A stretch of DNA of 64,000 nt from Psychrobacter sp. PL19 (GCF_017875835.1 NZ_JAGING010000001.1:744001-808000), one strand, 5' to 3'; shown: positions 1-10,017, counted from the first letter of the stretch. The notes: a model not told the origin generated them from the letters alone. A program made the numbers and translations.

Positions 1-1
1 G

Positions 2-127
2 GCCGTCAATGAATGCCTAATATTTCAAGATGGCGATATAGTATATAAAGACAGCCCAAGCCAGCGTAAGTTCTTGACTATTGAGGAAGGGGTCGCGATT
101 GCAAGGTCGGTTGGGGCGAGTATTTAG
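2..127 (+). CDS. 3' end of an unidentified gene (partial)
   Basis: An open frame enters from the left edge of the window and ends at TAG 125-127, giving the last 41 residues of a protein. The end reads LTIEEGVAIARSVGASI. The frame is free of stops and converges on the YchJ-like gene with only six bases between the two stop codons, which fits a real gene end. I do not recognise the family from this fragment, and no motif is visible. The start and most of the protein lie outside the window. Confidence 0.5.
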   Translation, partial: AVNECLIFQDGDIVYKDSPSQRKFLTIEEGVAIARSVGASI

Positions 128-133
128 GGATAT

Positions 134-715
134 TTAATTAGCCAAACAAACCCCACAACAGCGCTTAAACTTCTCACCAGACCCACAAATACACGGCTGC
201 TTTTGGCCCACTGACATCGAGACAGTTGGGTCAAGGAAGTACCAGCGTTCTTTATCTCCAGAAGCAGACTTATCTGTCACTTTTACCCGGTCTGTCACTT
301 TTACAAAGCTAGATAACTCATGATGCGCCTGTAATCCATCTTCAGTATTATAATAAGCCTTAAACTCAACTTGAGCATGACGCTTACCAATTTTTGGCGT
401 GTGCTGTACGACCTCTAGCCCTGCCCAATCCGTTTCCTTTGCCCAAGACTCAATGGCATTAATATCAAGCAAAGCCTGCTGAGCAGGCACAGTGGTCTTG
501 ACAATATAATCCGCCTTTACTAATACGAACGCGCTATAACGAGTGCGCATCAGCCGTTCAGCGCTCTCAGCTTGAGCGCCAGCGCTGTTATCAGTACCGT
601 CTTCATCAAGGCTATCATGATAAGGCTGACAGCAGTCTTTATAGGCTAATGCGTTGCTAGAAATGGCTAACGACGGATTGATTTGGCAAGGGCAATTCTT
701 TATAGAAAGCGGCAT
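134..715 (-). CDS. ychJ: YchJ-like SEC-C motif protein (UPF0225)
   Basis: A 193-residue soluble protein of the YchJ family. It has an N-terminal Cys cluster (CPC near residues 8-10 and a CC pair near residue 28). A central NTF2-like YchJ domain contains the typical segment RLMRTRYSAFV. The C-terminal SEC-C zinc-binding motif reads CICGSGEKFKRCCG. E. coli YchJ is about 150 residues; the extra length here is a hydrophilic insert after the first Cys cluster (about residues 35-50) and a short duplicated VKVTD stretch near residues 138-148. The biochemical role of the family is not established; SEC-C motifs bind zinc and occur at the C-terminus of SecA. The gene is monocistronic and converges on the partial gene to its left. 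Confidence 0.85.
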   Translation of the reverse strand: MPLSIKNCPCQINPSLAISSNALAYKDCCQPYHDSLDEDGTDNSAGAQAESAERLMRTRYSAFVLVKADYIVKTTVPAQQALLDINAIESWAKETDWAGLEVVQHTPKIGKRHAQVEFKAYYNTEDGLQAHHELSSFVKVTDRVKVTDKSASGDKERWYFLDPTVSMSVGQKQPCICGSGEKFKRCCGVCLAN

Positions 716-755
716 AGCATGCTCTAATAATTGAGGAATACGTTCTTAATAAATT

Positions 756-1472
756 TTAAGATAACAAGTTTTTTATAAAGGTAGGTAGCATACCGACTTT
801 GAGCTTTGCCCAAGGGGCAGGATCGCGCAGCTGTTCCCAAAACGGTGCAAAAGGTGGGGCTGCGAATACTAGTAATGCCAGTAGTGCATATAATATTAGA
901 TACCACCAGCGGTCTTTGTGTTGATAAAACTTCATCGCCGTACCGGACGAGCGCTTCATGGTCATCCCTGATAGATTCACGCTGTACATCTCATCCAGTA
1001 GCAAATGTACCATTGCGCCACCGAATAAGAATAGACCGTAAAACCAGCTGGCCATTAGTGGATTGTGCACTGCATAATAGCTCAAATATGTCAGTCCAAG
1101 CCCCAATATCGCCATGTAAGGCACCGAATGAATGACGCCACGATGCACAGTCATGCTAGTAAATACTTGAAAGACCACATAACGCATAAAACCGTAACCC
1201 GCCAGCCAGAGTGCTATTAAGGCCAGTAAGCTTAGCTCACTGCGCCAATGCATCACCAGCCCAAAGGCAAAGATAAAGGACGCAATATTAAAGCCCAATT
1301 TAATTGGGGTCGAGTTATCAGAGTCTAGATCAGGCAGCAGCCCGCCTATCGTGCCGAGCGCCACGCATATTAAAAACCCTGAGTCATTCAACAGACCGGC
1401 TTTATAAACGGTTAAACCTAGTATACCGCTTACTGCAAATGCGCCATTTAAGTGGGTATTAAAATTCGCCAT
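756..1472 (-). CDS. YdjM-like membrane-bound metal-dependent hydrolase (DUF457)
   Basis: A 238-residue integral membrane protein with about five hydrophobic segments. It has the conserved polar motifs of the YdjM/LexA-regulated inner-membrane hydrolase family: an early HLNGA, an acidic LLPDLDSD near residues 44-51, HRGVIHS near residue 109 and HLLLDE near residue 155. The His and Asp residues are thought to bind metal. E. coli YdjM is under SOS control, but I see no clear LexA box in the region upstream of this gene. The start ATG at 1472 is followed at once by the conserved N-terminus. The substrate is unknown. Confidence 0.8.
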   Translation of the reverse strand: MANFNTHLNGAFAVSGILGLTVYKAGLLNDSGFLICVALGTIGGLLPDLDSDNSTPIKLGFNIASFIFAFGLVMHWRSELSLLALIALWLAGYGFMRYVVFQVFTSMTVHRGVIHSVPYMAILGLGLTYLSYYAVHNPLMASWFYGLFLFGGAMVHLLLDEMYSVNLSGMTMKRSSGTAMKFYQHKDRWWYLILYALLALLVFAAPPFAPFWEQLRDPAPWAKLKVGMLPTFIKNLLS

Positions 1473-1726
1473 AAAACTTTACCATAAAATTTCGCCATCG
1501 ATAGGCGTTCGTCTAGCTGTAAAAAAGCGCCTTATGATACCATGAGCCATCACGCCAAACTCATATAGTCAGTCCACTATATTTGTGACTTATTATCTAG
1601 CGAGCTCGATGCAACTGGCTTAATAAACGACATATAGCCTGCACACGAGTTCCTTATACCACCGTTATATTGAATTGCTTATAGCTACTGAACAGTAAAA
1701 GCCATAGGTAAGATAGAGAGTTCATC

Positions 1727-2827
1727 ATGACTGTTACTGCTGTACCATCCTTGTCATCAACTACTGTTAAATCAAATGTTATGAATGCCTCTTTAGATGT
1801 AAAATTAGAGGCAAGCCTTGCTACTATTGATTGGCAAGCACCGTGGTTAAGTCATCTTAGCCAACTGAGTTATCTCAGCCAAACGGTAGCAAGCTTAAGT
1901 AAGCAAATGAGCGGCTCTAATACAGTAGATGAGAATTCAGAAGGTGTTTTTGATCATGTGTCTAACCCTCTGCCGAATCATATCTCCAATCACATCTCCA
2001 ATCATATCTCCAATCAGATCTCCAACTACAGCACCACCGTGATAGCCAACTTATTAAATACCGCGTTGGCTCAGCAAGCTGACAATTTTAAACAGCCGCC
2101 ACCACAAACTAAGCCCACTCAAAACAACCAAGCGCAGGCACTACAGTTTGTGTCACAAGATGCGCTGCCAGAAGGCGAAGGTTACGAAAGCTTTATTGCA
2201 ACCACTGGCCATATTCCCACTCGCGATAATTTGCATGATTTATTTAACGGCAGTATTTGGCTGACCTTTCCTAAAACTAAGGCGCTACTCAACTACTATC
2301 ATATGTGTGAGATCGCCAAGCAAATGAATGGAAAAGGTAGTGGTCGTGGACGAGTGCGCGATACCATTACCGTATTTGATGAAAATGGTGCGATACTGGT
2401 AACCGCTGATCCAAGTATTGGTGAGGCGCTGATTAACTTTGACTGGCAAGGTAGTCTAGTAAAACCGCGAGACAGTTGGGATAACCTCCAACTACCAAGT
2501 AGCCATGCTCAGGCCGCTGTTTATATCTTTGGTCACGCGTTACTTGAGCAATTAATACAACCGCGTAAATCCCTGTGTGCACACAGCATAGTAATCAATG
2601 TCTCGCCAGATTTTTTTACCTTATCAAGCTTTGAACGACTAGCGTATATAGATGACCAGCTGGCTCATCACATGCAGCAAATGTTATCAAAAACTGAGGT
2701 GACGCCACGCAACCTTGCACCCTTACCTGTTTTAGGGGTGCCATACTTTTGGCCTGACAATGCGGATGTTCATTTTTACGATGATCATCAGGTCTTTCGT
2801 AGTGGCCGTCGCAAAAAGCATCATTAA
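1727..2827 (+). CDS. DUF3025 domain-containing protein
   Basis: A 366-residue protein. The first 140 or so residues are Ser/Asn/Gln-rich, poorly conserved and contain a four-copy NHIS repeat. From about residue 150 to the end it matches the DUF3025 pattern: GEGYESFIATTGHIPTR, then DLFNGSIWLTFPKTKALLN, then RVRDTITVFDENGA, a FGHALLEQL segment, and a C-terminal LGVPYFWPDN followed by FYDD and VFRSGR. No signal peptide or membrane segment is visible. The function of the family is unknown. The gene stands alone 267 bp upstream of acnA. The domain call is firm; no reaction can be proposed. Confidence 0.8.
   Translation: MTVTAVPSLSSTTVKSNVMNASLDVKLEASLATIDWQAPWLSHLSQLSYLSQTVASLSKQMSGSNTVDENSEGVFDHVSNPLPNHISNHISNHISNQISNYSTTVIANLLNTALAQQADNFKQPPPQTKPTQNNQAQALQFVSQDALPEGEGYESFIATTGHIPTRDNLHDLFNGSIWLTFPKTKALLNYYHMCEIAKQMNGKGSGRGRVRDTITVFDENGAILVTADPSIGEALINFDWQGSLVKPRDSWDNLQLPSSHAQAAVYIFGHALLEQLIQPRKSLCAHSIVINVSPDFFTLSSFERLAYIDDQLAHHMQQMLSKTEVTPRNLAPLPVLGVPYFWPDNADVHFYDDHQVFRSGRRKKHH
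1976..2023 (+). repeat. 12-bp tandem repeat, four copies, in frame (NHIS)
   Basis: Four consecutive 12-base units of the form aatcayatctcc lie inside the DUF3025 gene and encode NHIS, NHIS, NHIS and NQIS. The unit is a multiple of three, so gain or loss of copies would keep the frame. It lies in the variable N-terminal linker and not in the conserved domain. Confidence 0.9.
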
Positions 2828-3010
2828 TATAGTCCATTAAATCACTGTTTCGTTTACCATTTTGCCACCATTCATCAACCAGTTAGGGTTAACAAGTATA
2901 GACTTATTTGTTATGGTAAAAGTAGGCTATTACCAATTGCTAAGGTTCCATTTATAAACTTTATTAATAAACCTATTAATCAGCCATTTCAAATAAATTG
3001 ACCTATCCAC

Positions 3011-3042
3011 ATGTAATAAAAGCCATATGTAATAAAAGCCAC
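3011..3042. repeat. 16-bp direct repeat, two copies, upstream of acnA
   Basis: Two adjacent copies of atgtaataaaagcca(t/c), 15 of 16 bases identical, lie 53 bp upstream of the acnA start. They could be a leftover duplication or a paired binding site; nothing in the sequence decides between these. Confidence 0.6.
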
Positions 3043-3094
3043 CTGTTATAACAATAAATTCATAACAATCTATAACATAGATAAGGAAGCTACC

Positions 3095-5935
3095 ATGAGC
3101 GATATTTTTAGCGTAAAAAACATCCTCTCAGTCGATGGCAAGGATCATGCCTATTACAGTCTGCCTGAGCTAACAAAAACTTATAAAAACATTGATACCT
3201 TGCCATTTTGTATGAAGATCGTGCTTGAGAACTTACTACGAAAAGAAGATGGCGGCCAATCAGTCGGTAAAAACCATATTGAAGCAGTCGCTAACTGGGA
3301 CGCTGGTGCTGAGCCCGCTCAAGAGATTGCTTTTATGCCCGCTCGTGTGGTGCTGCAAGATTTTACGGGTGTGCCCTCAGTCGTAGATTTGGCGGCCATG
3401 CGTGATGCAGTAGTCAAGCTCGGCGGTAAAGCGGAGCAAATTAACCCGTTTATCCCAAGTGAATTGGTCGTCGATCACTCGGTGCAAGTCGATGTCTATG
3501 GTCGCGAAGATGCCCTCGATTTAAACAAGAAAATTGAATTTGAACGTAATAACGAACGTTATGAATTTCTGCATTGGGGGAAACAAGCGTTTGAAAACTT
3601 TGTCGTGGTACCGCCCGCTACTGGTATCGTGCATCAAGTCAACTTAGAATATTTAGCGCGAGTGGTTATGACCGCTGAAGTGGATGGTGAACTCACTGCT
3701 TATCCGGATACGGTTTTTGGTACCGACAGTCACACAACGATGATTAATGGTATTGGCGTACTCGGTTGGGGCGTGGGTGGTATTGAAGCCGAAGCCGCGA
3801 TGTTAGGACAACCTTCGTCGATGCTGATTCCCCAAGTCGTTGGTTTTGAGATGACCGGTAAGCTGACTGAAGGTGTTACCGCAACTGACTTGGTACTACG
3901 CGTGGTTGAGATGCTACGGGCTCACGGGGTGGTTGGCAAGTTCGTGGAATTCTACGGCGAAGGTCTGCACAACATGCCGCTTGCTGATCGAGCAACCATT
4001 GCCAACATGTCGCCAGAATACGGCGCGACCTGCGGTATTTTCCCTATTGACCAAATATCAATTGATTATTTACGTCTATCAGGACGTGATGAAGCACAAA
4101 TTGAACTGGTGGAAAAATACGCTAGAGCACAAGGTTTATGGCATGATGAGTACACGCCAAACGCGACTTATTCGAGCAACTTACATCTTGACTTAGCCAC
4201 CGTTGAACCATCGCTTGCCGGTCCAAAATTGCCGCATCAGCGCATTTCTCTATCAGGTATGTATGATAGCTTTGGCAAGACCTTGCATACGATGACTAAA
4301 GATCGTAAAGCAGAAATCAAGGGTAAAGACCGCTTTGCTCAAGAGGGTGGTGAGCAAAAGCAAGCGGATAAACTAGCGGCCAAACCTAATTCGGCACAGG
4401 ATGCGCAGTTTGATGTCAGTGACGTCAGACATGATGCTAACACTGTTTTCTCTAACGTTAAGATAGAGGACAACGAGCATAAATTACGTGACGGTGCGGT
4501 AGTCATTGCAGCGATTACCTCCTGTACCAATACATCAAACCCTGCAGTAATGATTGGGGCAGGATTGGTCGCCAGAAACGCAGCGGCAAAAGGGCTGACG
4601 GCTAAACCGTGGGTAAAAACCTCCTTTGCGCCTGGTTCAAAAGTAGTCACCGATTATCTTGAAAAAACGGAGCTGATGAGTGAGCTAGAAAAAATTGGCT
4701 TCTATCTGGTCGGCTATGGTTGTACTACCTGTATTGGTAACTCAGGGCCTTTACTTGAGAGTATCGAAAAAGGTATTGAAGACAATGATTTGGTCGCCGC
4801 CGCTGTACTATCAGGTAATCGTAACTTCGAAGGTCGTATCCACTCGCACGTAAAAGCCAACTATTTGGCCTCGCCGCCACTAGTAGTTGCTTATGCGCTG
4901 GCAGGCACGGTAGATATTGATATGACTACTCATCCGCTTGGACAAGACCAAGAGGGCAATGATGTATTCTTAAAAGACATCTGGCCGACGTCACAAGAGA
5001 TTGAAGAGCTGATTGCTAATAATATTAGCGCTGAAATGTTCCATAAAAACTACGGCGAAGTGTTCGACGGTAGCGATGAATGGAATTCTATCTCGTCTTC
5101 AGACAGCCAGCTATATCCATGGAGTGAGGAGTCAACTTATATCAAGAATCCACCGTTCTTTGATGATATGACCATGGAACCACAGGGTATTCCTGACATT
5201 GAGAATGCACGCATATTGGGTTTGTTCGGTGATTCTATTACTACCGATCATATCTCACCAGCGGGCAACATTGATGCCGATTCACCCGCTGGTAAGTATT
5301 TGAAAGGTCGTGGAGTGATGGAAGCCGACTTCAACAGCTATGGCTCGCGCCGTGGTAATGATGCGGTCATGACCCGTGGTACCTTTGCCAATATCCGTAT
5401 CAAAAACTTGATGATGGATGGTAAAGAGGGCGGTTATACTTATTATCTCAAAGGCGATAAAGCGACCCTACAAGATGGCGAGCAGATGCCTATCTATTAT
5501 GCCGCCATGAAGTATAAAGAAGAAGGCCGTACGCTGGTCGTTCTCGGTGGCGAAGAATATGGTTCTGGCTCTAGCCGTGATTGGGCTGCCAAAGGTACGA
5601 TTTTGCTAGGGGTAAAAGCGGTACTGACCGGCTCGTTTGAGCGTATTCATCGCTCTAACCTCGTCGGTATGGGTGTCTTGCCATTGACCTTTAAAGATGG
5701 CGAGAGTGCGCAATCTCACAACCTTGATGGCTCAGAAGTACTAAGTATCACCGGGCTTAACAATGGTGAGAGTGAGACTGCTACCGTTAGTGCAACGCGC
5801 GTTGATGGCTCAACTGAGACCTTTGATGTCCACGTCGTGCTACAGACGCCAAAAGAGCGCGAATATGTTCGTCATGGTGGTGTATTGCACTATGTACTGC
5901 GTCAACTGGCCAGTGAGAACAAAGACTCTGCTTAA
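3095..5935 (+). CDS. acnA: Aconitate hydratase A (aconitase)
   Basis: A 946-residue aconitase of the AcnA/IRP type, which converts citrate to isocitrate in the TCA cycle using a [4Fe-4S] cluster in the cytoplasm. The three cluster ligands are visible as Cys477 (TSCTNTSNP) and Cys543 and Cys546 (YGCTTCIGNSGP). Their 66- and 3-residue spacing equals that of E. coli AcnA (435/501/504). The swivel domain motifs GDSITTDHISPAG and EYGSGSSRDWAAKG are present. The protein is about 55 residues longer than E. coli AcnA, mostly because of a charged insert around residues 405-450 (lysine-, glutamine- and aspartate-rich), before the cluster. AAGGAAG lies upstream of the ATG. It is monocistronic with a strong terminator. 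Confidence 0.97.
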   Translation: MSDIFSVKNILSVDGKDHAYYSLPELTKTYKNIDTLPFCMKIVLENLLRKEDGGQSVGKNHIEAVANWDAGAEPAQEIAFMPARVVLQDFTGVPSVVDLAAMRDAVVKLGGKAEQINPFIPSELVVDHSVQVDVYGREDALDLNKKIEFERNNERYEFLHWGKQAFENFVVVPPATGIVHQVNLEYLARVVMTAEVDGELTAYPDTVFGTDSHTTMINGIGVLGWGVGGIEAEAAMLGQPSSMLIPQVVGFEMTGKLTEGVTATDLVLRVVEMLRAHGVVGKFVEFYGEGLHNMPLADRATIANMSPEYGATCGIFPIDQISIDYLRLSGRDEAQIELVEKYARAQGLWHDEYTPNATYSSNLHLDLATVEPSLAGPKLPHQRISLSGMYDSFGKTLHTMTKDRKAEIKGKDRFAQEGGEQKQADKLAAKPNSAQDAQFDVSDVRHDANTVFSNVKIEDNEHKLRDGAVVIAAITSCTNTSNPAVMIGAGLVARNAAAKGLTAKPWVKTSFAPGSKVVTDYLEKTELMSELEKIGFYLVGYGCTTCIGNSGPLLESIEKGIEDNDLVAAAVLSGNRNFEGRIHSHVKANYLASPPLVVAYALAGTVDIDMTTHPLGQDQEGNDVFLKDIWPTSQEIEELIANNISAEMFHKNYGEVFDGSDEWNSISSSDSQLYPWSEESTYIKNPPFFDDMTMEPQGIPDIENARILGLFGDSITTDHISPAGNIDADSPAGKYLKGRGVMEADFNSYGSRRGNDAVMTRGTFANIRIKNLMMDGKEGGYTYYLKGDKATLQDGEQMPIYYAAMKYKEEGRTLVVLGGEEYGSGSSRDWAAKGTILLGVKAVLTGSFERIHRSNLVGMGVLPLTFKDGESAQSHNLDGSEVLSITGLNNGESETATVSATRVDGSTETFDVHVVLQTPKEREYVRHGGVLHYVLRQLASENKDSA

Positions 5936-5952
5936 GTAATCCGTTATTTGAG

Positions 5953-5993
5953 CCCAATAAAAAACCCAACGCTGTGTTGGGTTTTTTATTGGG
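5953..5993. terminator. Rho-independent terminator after acnA
   Basis: A perfect 18-bp inverted repeat (CCCAATAAAAAACCCAAC, 5-base loop, complement) begins 17 bases after the acnA stop. The A and T runs on either side of the GC core make it able to work in both directions. Confidence 0.93.
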
Positions 5994-6232
5994 TGAGGAA
6001 GGATAACGCAAATAGTAGGTTACGCTCCATCATGATTCTCTTCGAGCGTTTTTAAAAACAACTGACTCTAGGTTTAATAGCTTAACAAAACCCAATGCAC
6101 AATGAGTGCAAACCCCTCAAAGCCTGACTAAAAACACATAAAAACCCCACCTAAACTGCAGTTAAAGCGTTATCATCACGATATTTTAATGACTTAGCTA
6201 AAACAGTCCAAACATCAAAATCGAGTTAACAA

Positions 6233-7135
6233 ATGACCAGACGCGATCTTATTATATTTATCACGCTGTCCTTCATGTGGTCGCTATCTTTTATATTTTA
6301 TCGAGTAGGTGTCCCTGAGTTTGGCTCGTTAGCATTTGCTAGCCTGCGGGTGGTATTTGCAGGGCTAACCATGCTGGTTTTTGTGGTGTTATATCCGAAA
6401 AGTCGAGAAGGTATTCGTGAAAACTACAAAGTTTTGGCAGTGGTCGGCTTATTCTCCGCGGCCATTCCCTTTGTGTTATTTTCTTTTTCAGCGCAGTCAG
6501 TAAACGCGGGAGTATTGGCTGTTCTTAATGCCTCGGTGCCCATGATGAGTGGGTTTATCGCCAGTAAGTTTTTCAACGATAAACTCGCTAAGAGGCAAAC
6601 GATAGGATTGGTTATCGGTGTGGTTGGCGTCGGTATTTTAATGAGTGAGCGCTTGTTTGATGAGCAAGGACAGGTTTTAGACTTAGGGTCAGGGTTGCTG
6701 CCAATGGGCTACGCCTTATTAGCCTGTGTGGGTTATGCAACAGGGGCCAACGTCACCAGAAACTATTTAGAAGACCTCTCGCCGCTTGCGATCACGGCAG
6801 GCTCGCTAATCATTGCCAGCTTGGTCATGCTACCCATTGCCGTCTATGAATTTCCGTATGGCAAGAGTATTAGTCTTAAGGCTTGGCTGTCTGTGATTTG
6901 CATTGGGATATTTTCAACGGCAATCGCCCTAATTTTTATGAACCGCCTTATCAAAAGTATTGGTCCCATGCGTGCGACCAGCATTACTTTAGTTATTCCT
7001 ATTTTTGCGATATTCTTTGGTTATGTGTTACTTGGTGAAGCATTGGATATCGGTGCTATTATTGGCTCAGTCGTGATATTGTTCGGTACCTACTTGTCTT
7101 TAAATTTATCCTTAAAGAAGTTGGCCCACTCATAA
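6233..7135 (+). CDS. DMT-superfamily (EamA) transporter
   Basis: A 300-residue polytopic membrane protein with about ten hydrophobic helices arranged as two EamA repeats (about residues 5-135 and 150-290), typical of drug/metabolite exporters. The N-terminus TRRDLIIFITLSFMWSLSFIFYRVG and the repeat-end glycine-rich helices fit the family. The exported substrate cannot be told from sequence. The gene stands alone between the acnA terminator and a repeat element. The start ATG has only a weak ribosome-binding site. Confidence 0.85.
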   Translation: MTRRDLIIFITLSFMWSLSFIFYRVGVPEFGSLAFASLRVVFAGLTMLVFVVLYPKSREGIRENYKVLAVVGLFSAAIPFVLFSFSAQSVNAGVLAVLNASVPMMSGFIASKFFNDKLAKRQTIGLVIGVVGVGILMSERLFDEQGQVLDLGSGLLPMGYALLACVGYATGANVTRNYLEDLSPLAITAGSLIIASLVMLPIAVYEFPYGKSISLKAWLSVICIGIFSTAIALIFMNRLIKSIGPMRATSITLVIPIFAIFFGYVLLGEALDIGAIIGSVVILFGTYLSLNLSLKKLAHS

Positions 7136-7210
7136 AGCCCTTTTCATAAAACAGCGTGCTGAGCAAAAATCTGACGATGTTGATCCTGTTGTTAAGTCGT
7201 CATAGCCTTC

Positions 7211-7348
7211 TATAGTTAAAATATCTTAAAAACGCTACGGTACTGCTGGTAAAAGCTTTTTGCAGCCTCTGTCTGCGTAGGCACAGCAAGCAAGAAAAAC
7301 TTATGCCAGCAGTACGTTATATATCGATATTACTTTTCATTGACTATA
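7211..7348. mobile_element. MITE-like repeat, copy A
   Basis: About 134 bp bounded by TA on both sides. The ends are tatagttaaaat and cattgactata. The internal inverted repeat is tactgctggtaaaagc against acttatgccagcagta. It is about 93% identical by eye to copies at 16374 and 20584 (the same strand sense as the reverse complement of those). It lies after the DMT transporter gene and has no coding capacity. Confidence 0.88.
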
Positions 7349-7382
7349 GAATGCCTTTGCTTTGCAATAAAATACGGACATA

Positions 7383-7421
7383 AAAAAAGCCCAATCACAA
7401 TATATTGTGACTGGACTTTTT
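7383..7421 (-). terminator. Terminator of the tRNA-Ala/tRNA-Glu transcript
   Basis: A hairpin of about 14 bp with the core tcacaatatattgtga is flanked by an A run on one side and a T run on the other. It lies 67 bases beyond the 3' end of tRNA-Glu, in the right place to end the leftward tRNA transcript. It may also stop rightward transcription. Confidence 0.8.
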
Positions 7422-7487
7422 GATGGTACGCTTACTAGTCTGATCTTATGTAACTTCACAAAAGTGCTAATAAGTGGCGCCGAATAG

Positions 7488-7563
7488 TGGCGTCCCCAGG
7501 GGGGTTCGAACCCCCGTTACCGCCGTGAAAGGGCGGTGTCCTAGGCCTCTAGACGATGGGGAC
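7488..7563 (-). tRNA. tRNA-Glu (UUC)
   Basis: The reverse strand gives a complete 76-base cloverleaf. The acceptor stem is GTCCCCA paired with TGGGGAC, with discriminator G and an encoded CCA. The anticodon loop CTTTCAC holds TTC, and the T-arm is GGGGGTTCGAACCCCC. It probably shares a transcript with tRNA-Ala 157 bases upstream. Confidence 0.97.
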
Positions 7564-7719
7564 GCATAGAGTTGTCATAGATGCTAAGGTTAATAGCGCT
7601 ATAACGGTAATCAACAACATCAGATTGCTTAAAAAATAAGCGGTGCCTAGGTGATGCTGTACTATTAGCAAGTCATTCACCATAAAGCCTGATAGTGCTG
7701 CACTTTATCGTAAATAGCG

Positions 7720-7795
7720 TGGTGGAGCTAAACGGAGTCGAACCGTTGACCCCTTGCATGCCATGCAAGTGCTCTACCAACTGAGCTATAGCCCC
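7720..7795 (-). tRNA. tRNA-Ala (GGC)
   Basis: The reverse strand gives a 76-base cloverleaf. It starts GGGGCTATAGCTCAG and has the anticodon arm CTTGC-ATGGCAT-GCAAG (anticodon GGC) and the T-arm with GGTTCGACTCC. The 3' CCA is encoded. The acceptor stem has one G-U pair. Confidence 0.97.
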
Positions 7796-7908
7796 TCGCT
7801 AAGAGTGTGCGTATTTTAGGTAAGTGATGAGGAATTGTCAACTGCTATTTCAATAAAGTAGTAATAAATCTGTCAAAAAATGAGTTTGTAGTCAATTAAT
7901 AAGGAATA

Positions 7909-8301
7909 TTAACTATTTTTTTGAAGAAATTGACTAATATCGTTCATTGTTCTGGCGCCCCTCTCTAACCATTCAGGTCTCCATTCTGTCAGCCTCTCCC
8001 CTTTATTATGAATATAAATACCTCTTGATGGCTGGTCGATCCACTCAAGCTGCCTGACCAATGCGATTGGCCTTTCTGCATTTTGAGTGTTATCGGCGAA
8101 TTCTAGTGCTTCTTGATAGGTCGCAAAGCAATGACAATTATCGCTTTCACCATCGTTATGGTCTATATTCTTAGCCTTATGTTCAGGATAACACCAAACA
8201 CGATACTCCAGTACTTCATCAAAAAAATAACCGCCTCCTGCATAAACCATCGCAGGGTATTCTCCTACTTTATCGGGGTCTATAGCTATTGGATATGGCA
8301 T
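7909..8301 (-). CDS. Conserved hypothetical protein (sometimes labelled GCN5-related)
   Basis: A 130-residue soluble protein. The pattern YPAMVYAGGGYFFDEVLEYRVWC, then CFATYQEALEFA, then RQLEWIDQP and ITEWxPEWLxR-like (here LTEWRPEWLERG), recalls a family found in many proteobacteria. That family is often annotated, I think by transfer, as GCN5-family acetyltransferase. I see no acetyl-CoA binding motif (Q/RxxGxG/A), so an enzyme activity is not supported. The gene is alone, between the tRNA genes and gltX, in the same direction as gltX and downstream of it. Confidence 0.65.
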   Translation of the reverse strand: MPYPIAIDPDKVGEYPAMVYAGGGYFFDEVLEYRVWCYPEHKAKNIDHNDGESDNCHCFATYQEALEFADNTQNAERPIALVRQLEWIDQPSRGIYIHNKGERLTEWRPEWLERGARTMNDISQFLQKNS

Positions 8302-8463
8302 AAATTACCTTTTGAAGTTTGAGTAGATTAAGTTAGTAATAGTGCGACTGGCCTTTCTTGTTAATTCGTGATGATTAATTCTGAATGTTTTATAGGAAAC
8401 CCTTTTTACAAGAGTTTCCTTTATGATTTGAAAATTAAAGTAGTTTTTTCAAGAACAAAATTT

Positions 8464-10017
8464 TTAACGGTTATCATCATCACCAGCCAAAAAATCTGGT
8501 AATTCAGCCGCTTGCTTCTCTAGTTTTTTAAGCTTCTTTTTGCCCAAACCACCAAGCACGTCAACGGCATTGCGTAAACGCGTGAGCGTCATATCAGCGC
8601 CAATAATCGCCATAGAGTTCATGACTGGTGTTGATGAAGAGCTACCAGCAATGGCAATAAAGAATGGGGCGATAAAGTCGCGCATCTTGATATCAAGCGC
8701 AGCAGCCATACCTTTTATAGTGGCGTAGATATCTTCCTCGTTCCAAGTCGGTAACGCCTCAAGCTGCCAAATAGTAAGCTGCAGCATATCCATGATCTGT
8801 TCAGGAGTGAGCGACTTATGAGTAAAGCTTGCAGCGTTGATATCGGGTAGGTTTTGGAAATAAAAGGCCCCCCAATTGACTGCATCAGAGAGCAGTTCAA
8901 TACGCGGCTGAATAGCGGCGGCCATAGCAGTGAGTTTATCGCTATTATTCGCCCAATCGAGAATCTTGTTTTTAAGTTCTGCTGGGGTTAGCGCTCGTAA
9001 CCATTCAGCATTGAGCCAATTTAATTTTTCGATATCAAAGATAGGACCACCAAGCGACACCCGCTGAATATCAAAGCTGGCGATCATGTCTTCTAAAGTG
9101 AACTGTTCCGCTTCATCAGGCATGGAGTAACCCATACGCCCTAGATAGTTAAGTAGAGCCTCAGGCAATACGCCTGCATCACGATAGTAAGTGATGGAGG
9201 TTGGGTTTTTACGTTTAGATAATTTAGATTTATCAGGGTTACGTAGTAATGGCATGTGGCAAAGTACTGGCATTTCCCAACCGAAATACTCATACAGTAA
9301 TTGGTGTTTAGGGGCGGAATTCAGCCATTCTTCACCGCGCAATACATGGCTGATATCCATCAAGTGGTCATCGACGACATTGGCCAGATGATAAGTTGGC
9401 AAGCCATCGGTTTTTAATAGCACTTGCATATCGACTTGCGACCATGGAATCTCAACCGTTCCACGTAGCATGTCCTCAACGCGGCAAACGCCTTCAGTGG
9501 GCACACGCATACGAATTACAAAAGGTTTGCCATCCGCGACCATTTTATCTGACTCTACCCGTGCTAAGTTAGCATAGCGGCCATCATAACGTGGGCTTTC
9601 ACCATTGGCCATTTGCTCAGCGCGCATGATGTCAAGCTCCTCAGAGGTGCAGAAACAGCGAAACGCATGATCGCTATCTAATAGCTGCTGCGCGTGTTTT
9701 TTATAGATGTCAGCGCGTTCACTTTGACGATAGGGTGCATGTGGACCGCCGATGTCAGGACCTTCGGCCCAATCAAGCCCTACCCAGTGTAACGCGTCTA
9801 AAATCATCTGTTCAGACTGTTCGGTTGAGCGTACCTGATCGGTATCTTCAATGCGCAAGATAAATTCGCCGCCATGTGCTTTAGCAAAAGCTAGATTAAA
9901 TAAAGCGATATAAGCGGTGCCCACATGAGGGAAGCCAGTAGGCGAGGGTGCGATTCGGGTACGGACAGGACGGGTGCTGTTCATGTTATTATCAGCAGAA
10001 ACTGTAGTTTGGGTCAT
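8464..10017 (-). CDS. gltX: Glutamyl-tRNA synthetase
   Basis: A 517-residue class I aminoacyl-tRNA synthetase that charges tRNA-Glu. The HIGH-type motif is [10 protein letters not shown] (ends at residue 33). The KMSKS-type motif is KLSKR at residues 265-269. The Glu-binding region RIEDTD is near residue 55 and the second half is the helical anticodon-binding domain. The length fits the family (about 470-500) with a short N-terminal extension and a lysine-rich C-terminus. The tRNA-Glu it serves is encoded about 0.9 kb downstream. The discriminating paralogue gluQ, which lacks the anticodon domain, lies at 40.8 kb. Confidence 0.97.
   Translation of the reverse strand: MTQTTVSADNNMNSTRPVRTRIAPSPTGFPHVGTAYIALFNLAFAKAHGGEFILRIEDTDQVRSTEQSEQMILDALHWVGLDWAEGPDIGGPHAPYRQSERADIYKKHAQQLLDSDHAFRCFCTSEELDIMRAEQMANGESPRYDGRYANLARVESDKMVADGKPFVIRMRVPTEGVCRVEDMLRGTVEIPWSQVDMQVLLKTDGLPTYHLANVVDDHLMDISHVLRGEEWLNSAPKHQLLYEYFGWEMPVLCHMPLLRNPDKSKLSKRKNPTSITYYRDAGVLPEALLNYLGRMGYSMPDEAEQFTLEDMIASFDIQRVSLGGPIFDIEKLNWLNAEWLRALTPAELKNKILDWANNSDKLTAMAAAIQPRIELLSDAVNWGAFYFQNLPDINAASFTHKSLTPEQIMDMLQLTIWQLEALPTWNEEDIYATIKGMAAALDIKMRDFIAPFFIAIAGSSSSTPVMNSMAIIGADMTLTRLRNAVDVLGGLGKKKLKKLEKQAAELPDFLAGDDDNR

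Noticed and set aside
1564-1581. tatagtcagtccactata palindrome resembling MITE ends
   Set aside because: Too short, and nothing of the internal core is present; chance in AT-rich sequence is enough to explain it.
7720-7795. Possible integration site at tRNA-Ala or tRNA-Glu
   Set aside because: No integrase gene and no repeated tRNA 3' end in the window.
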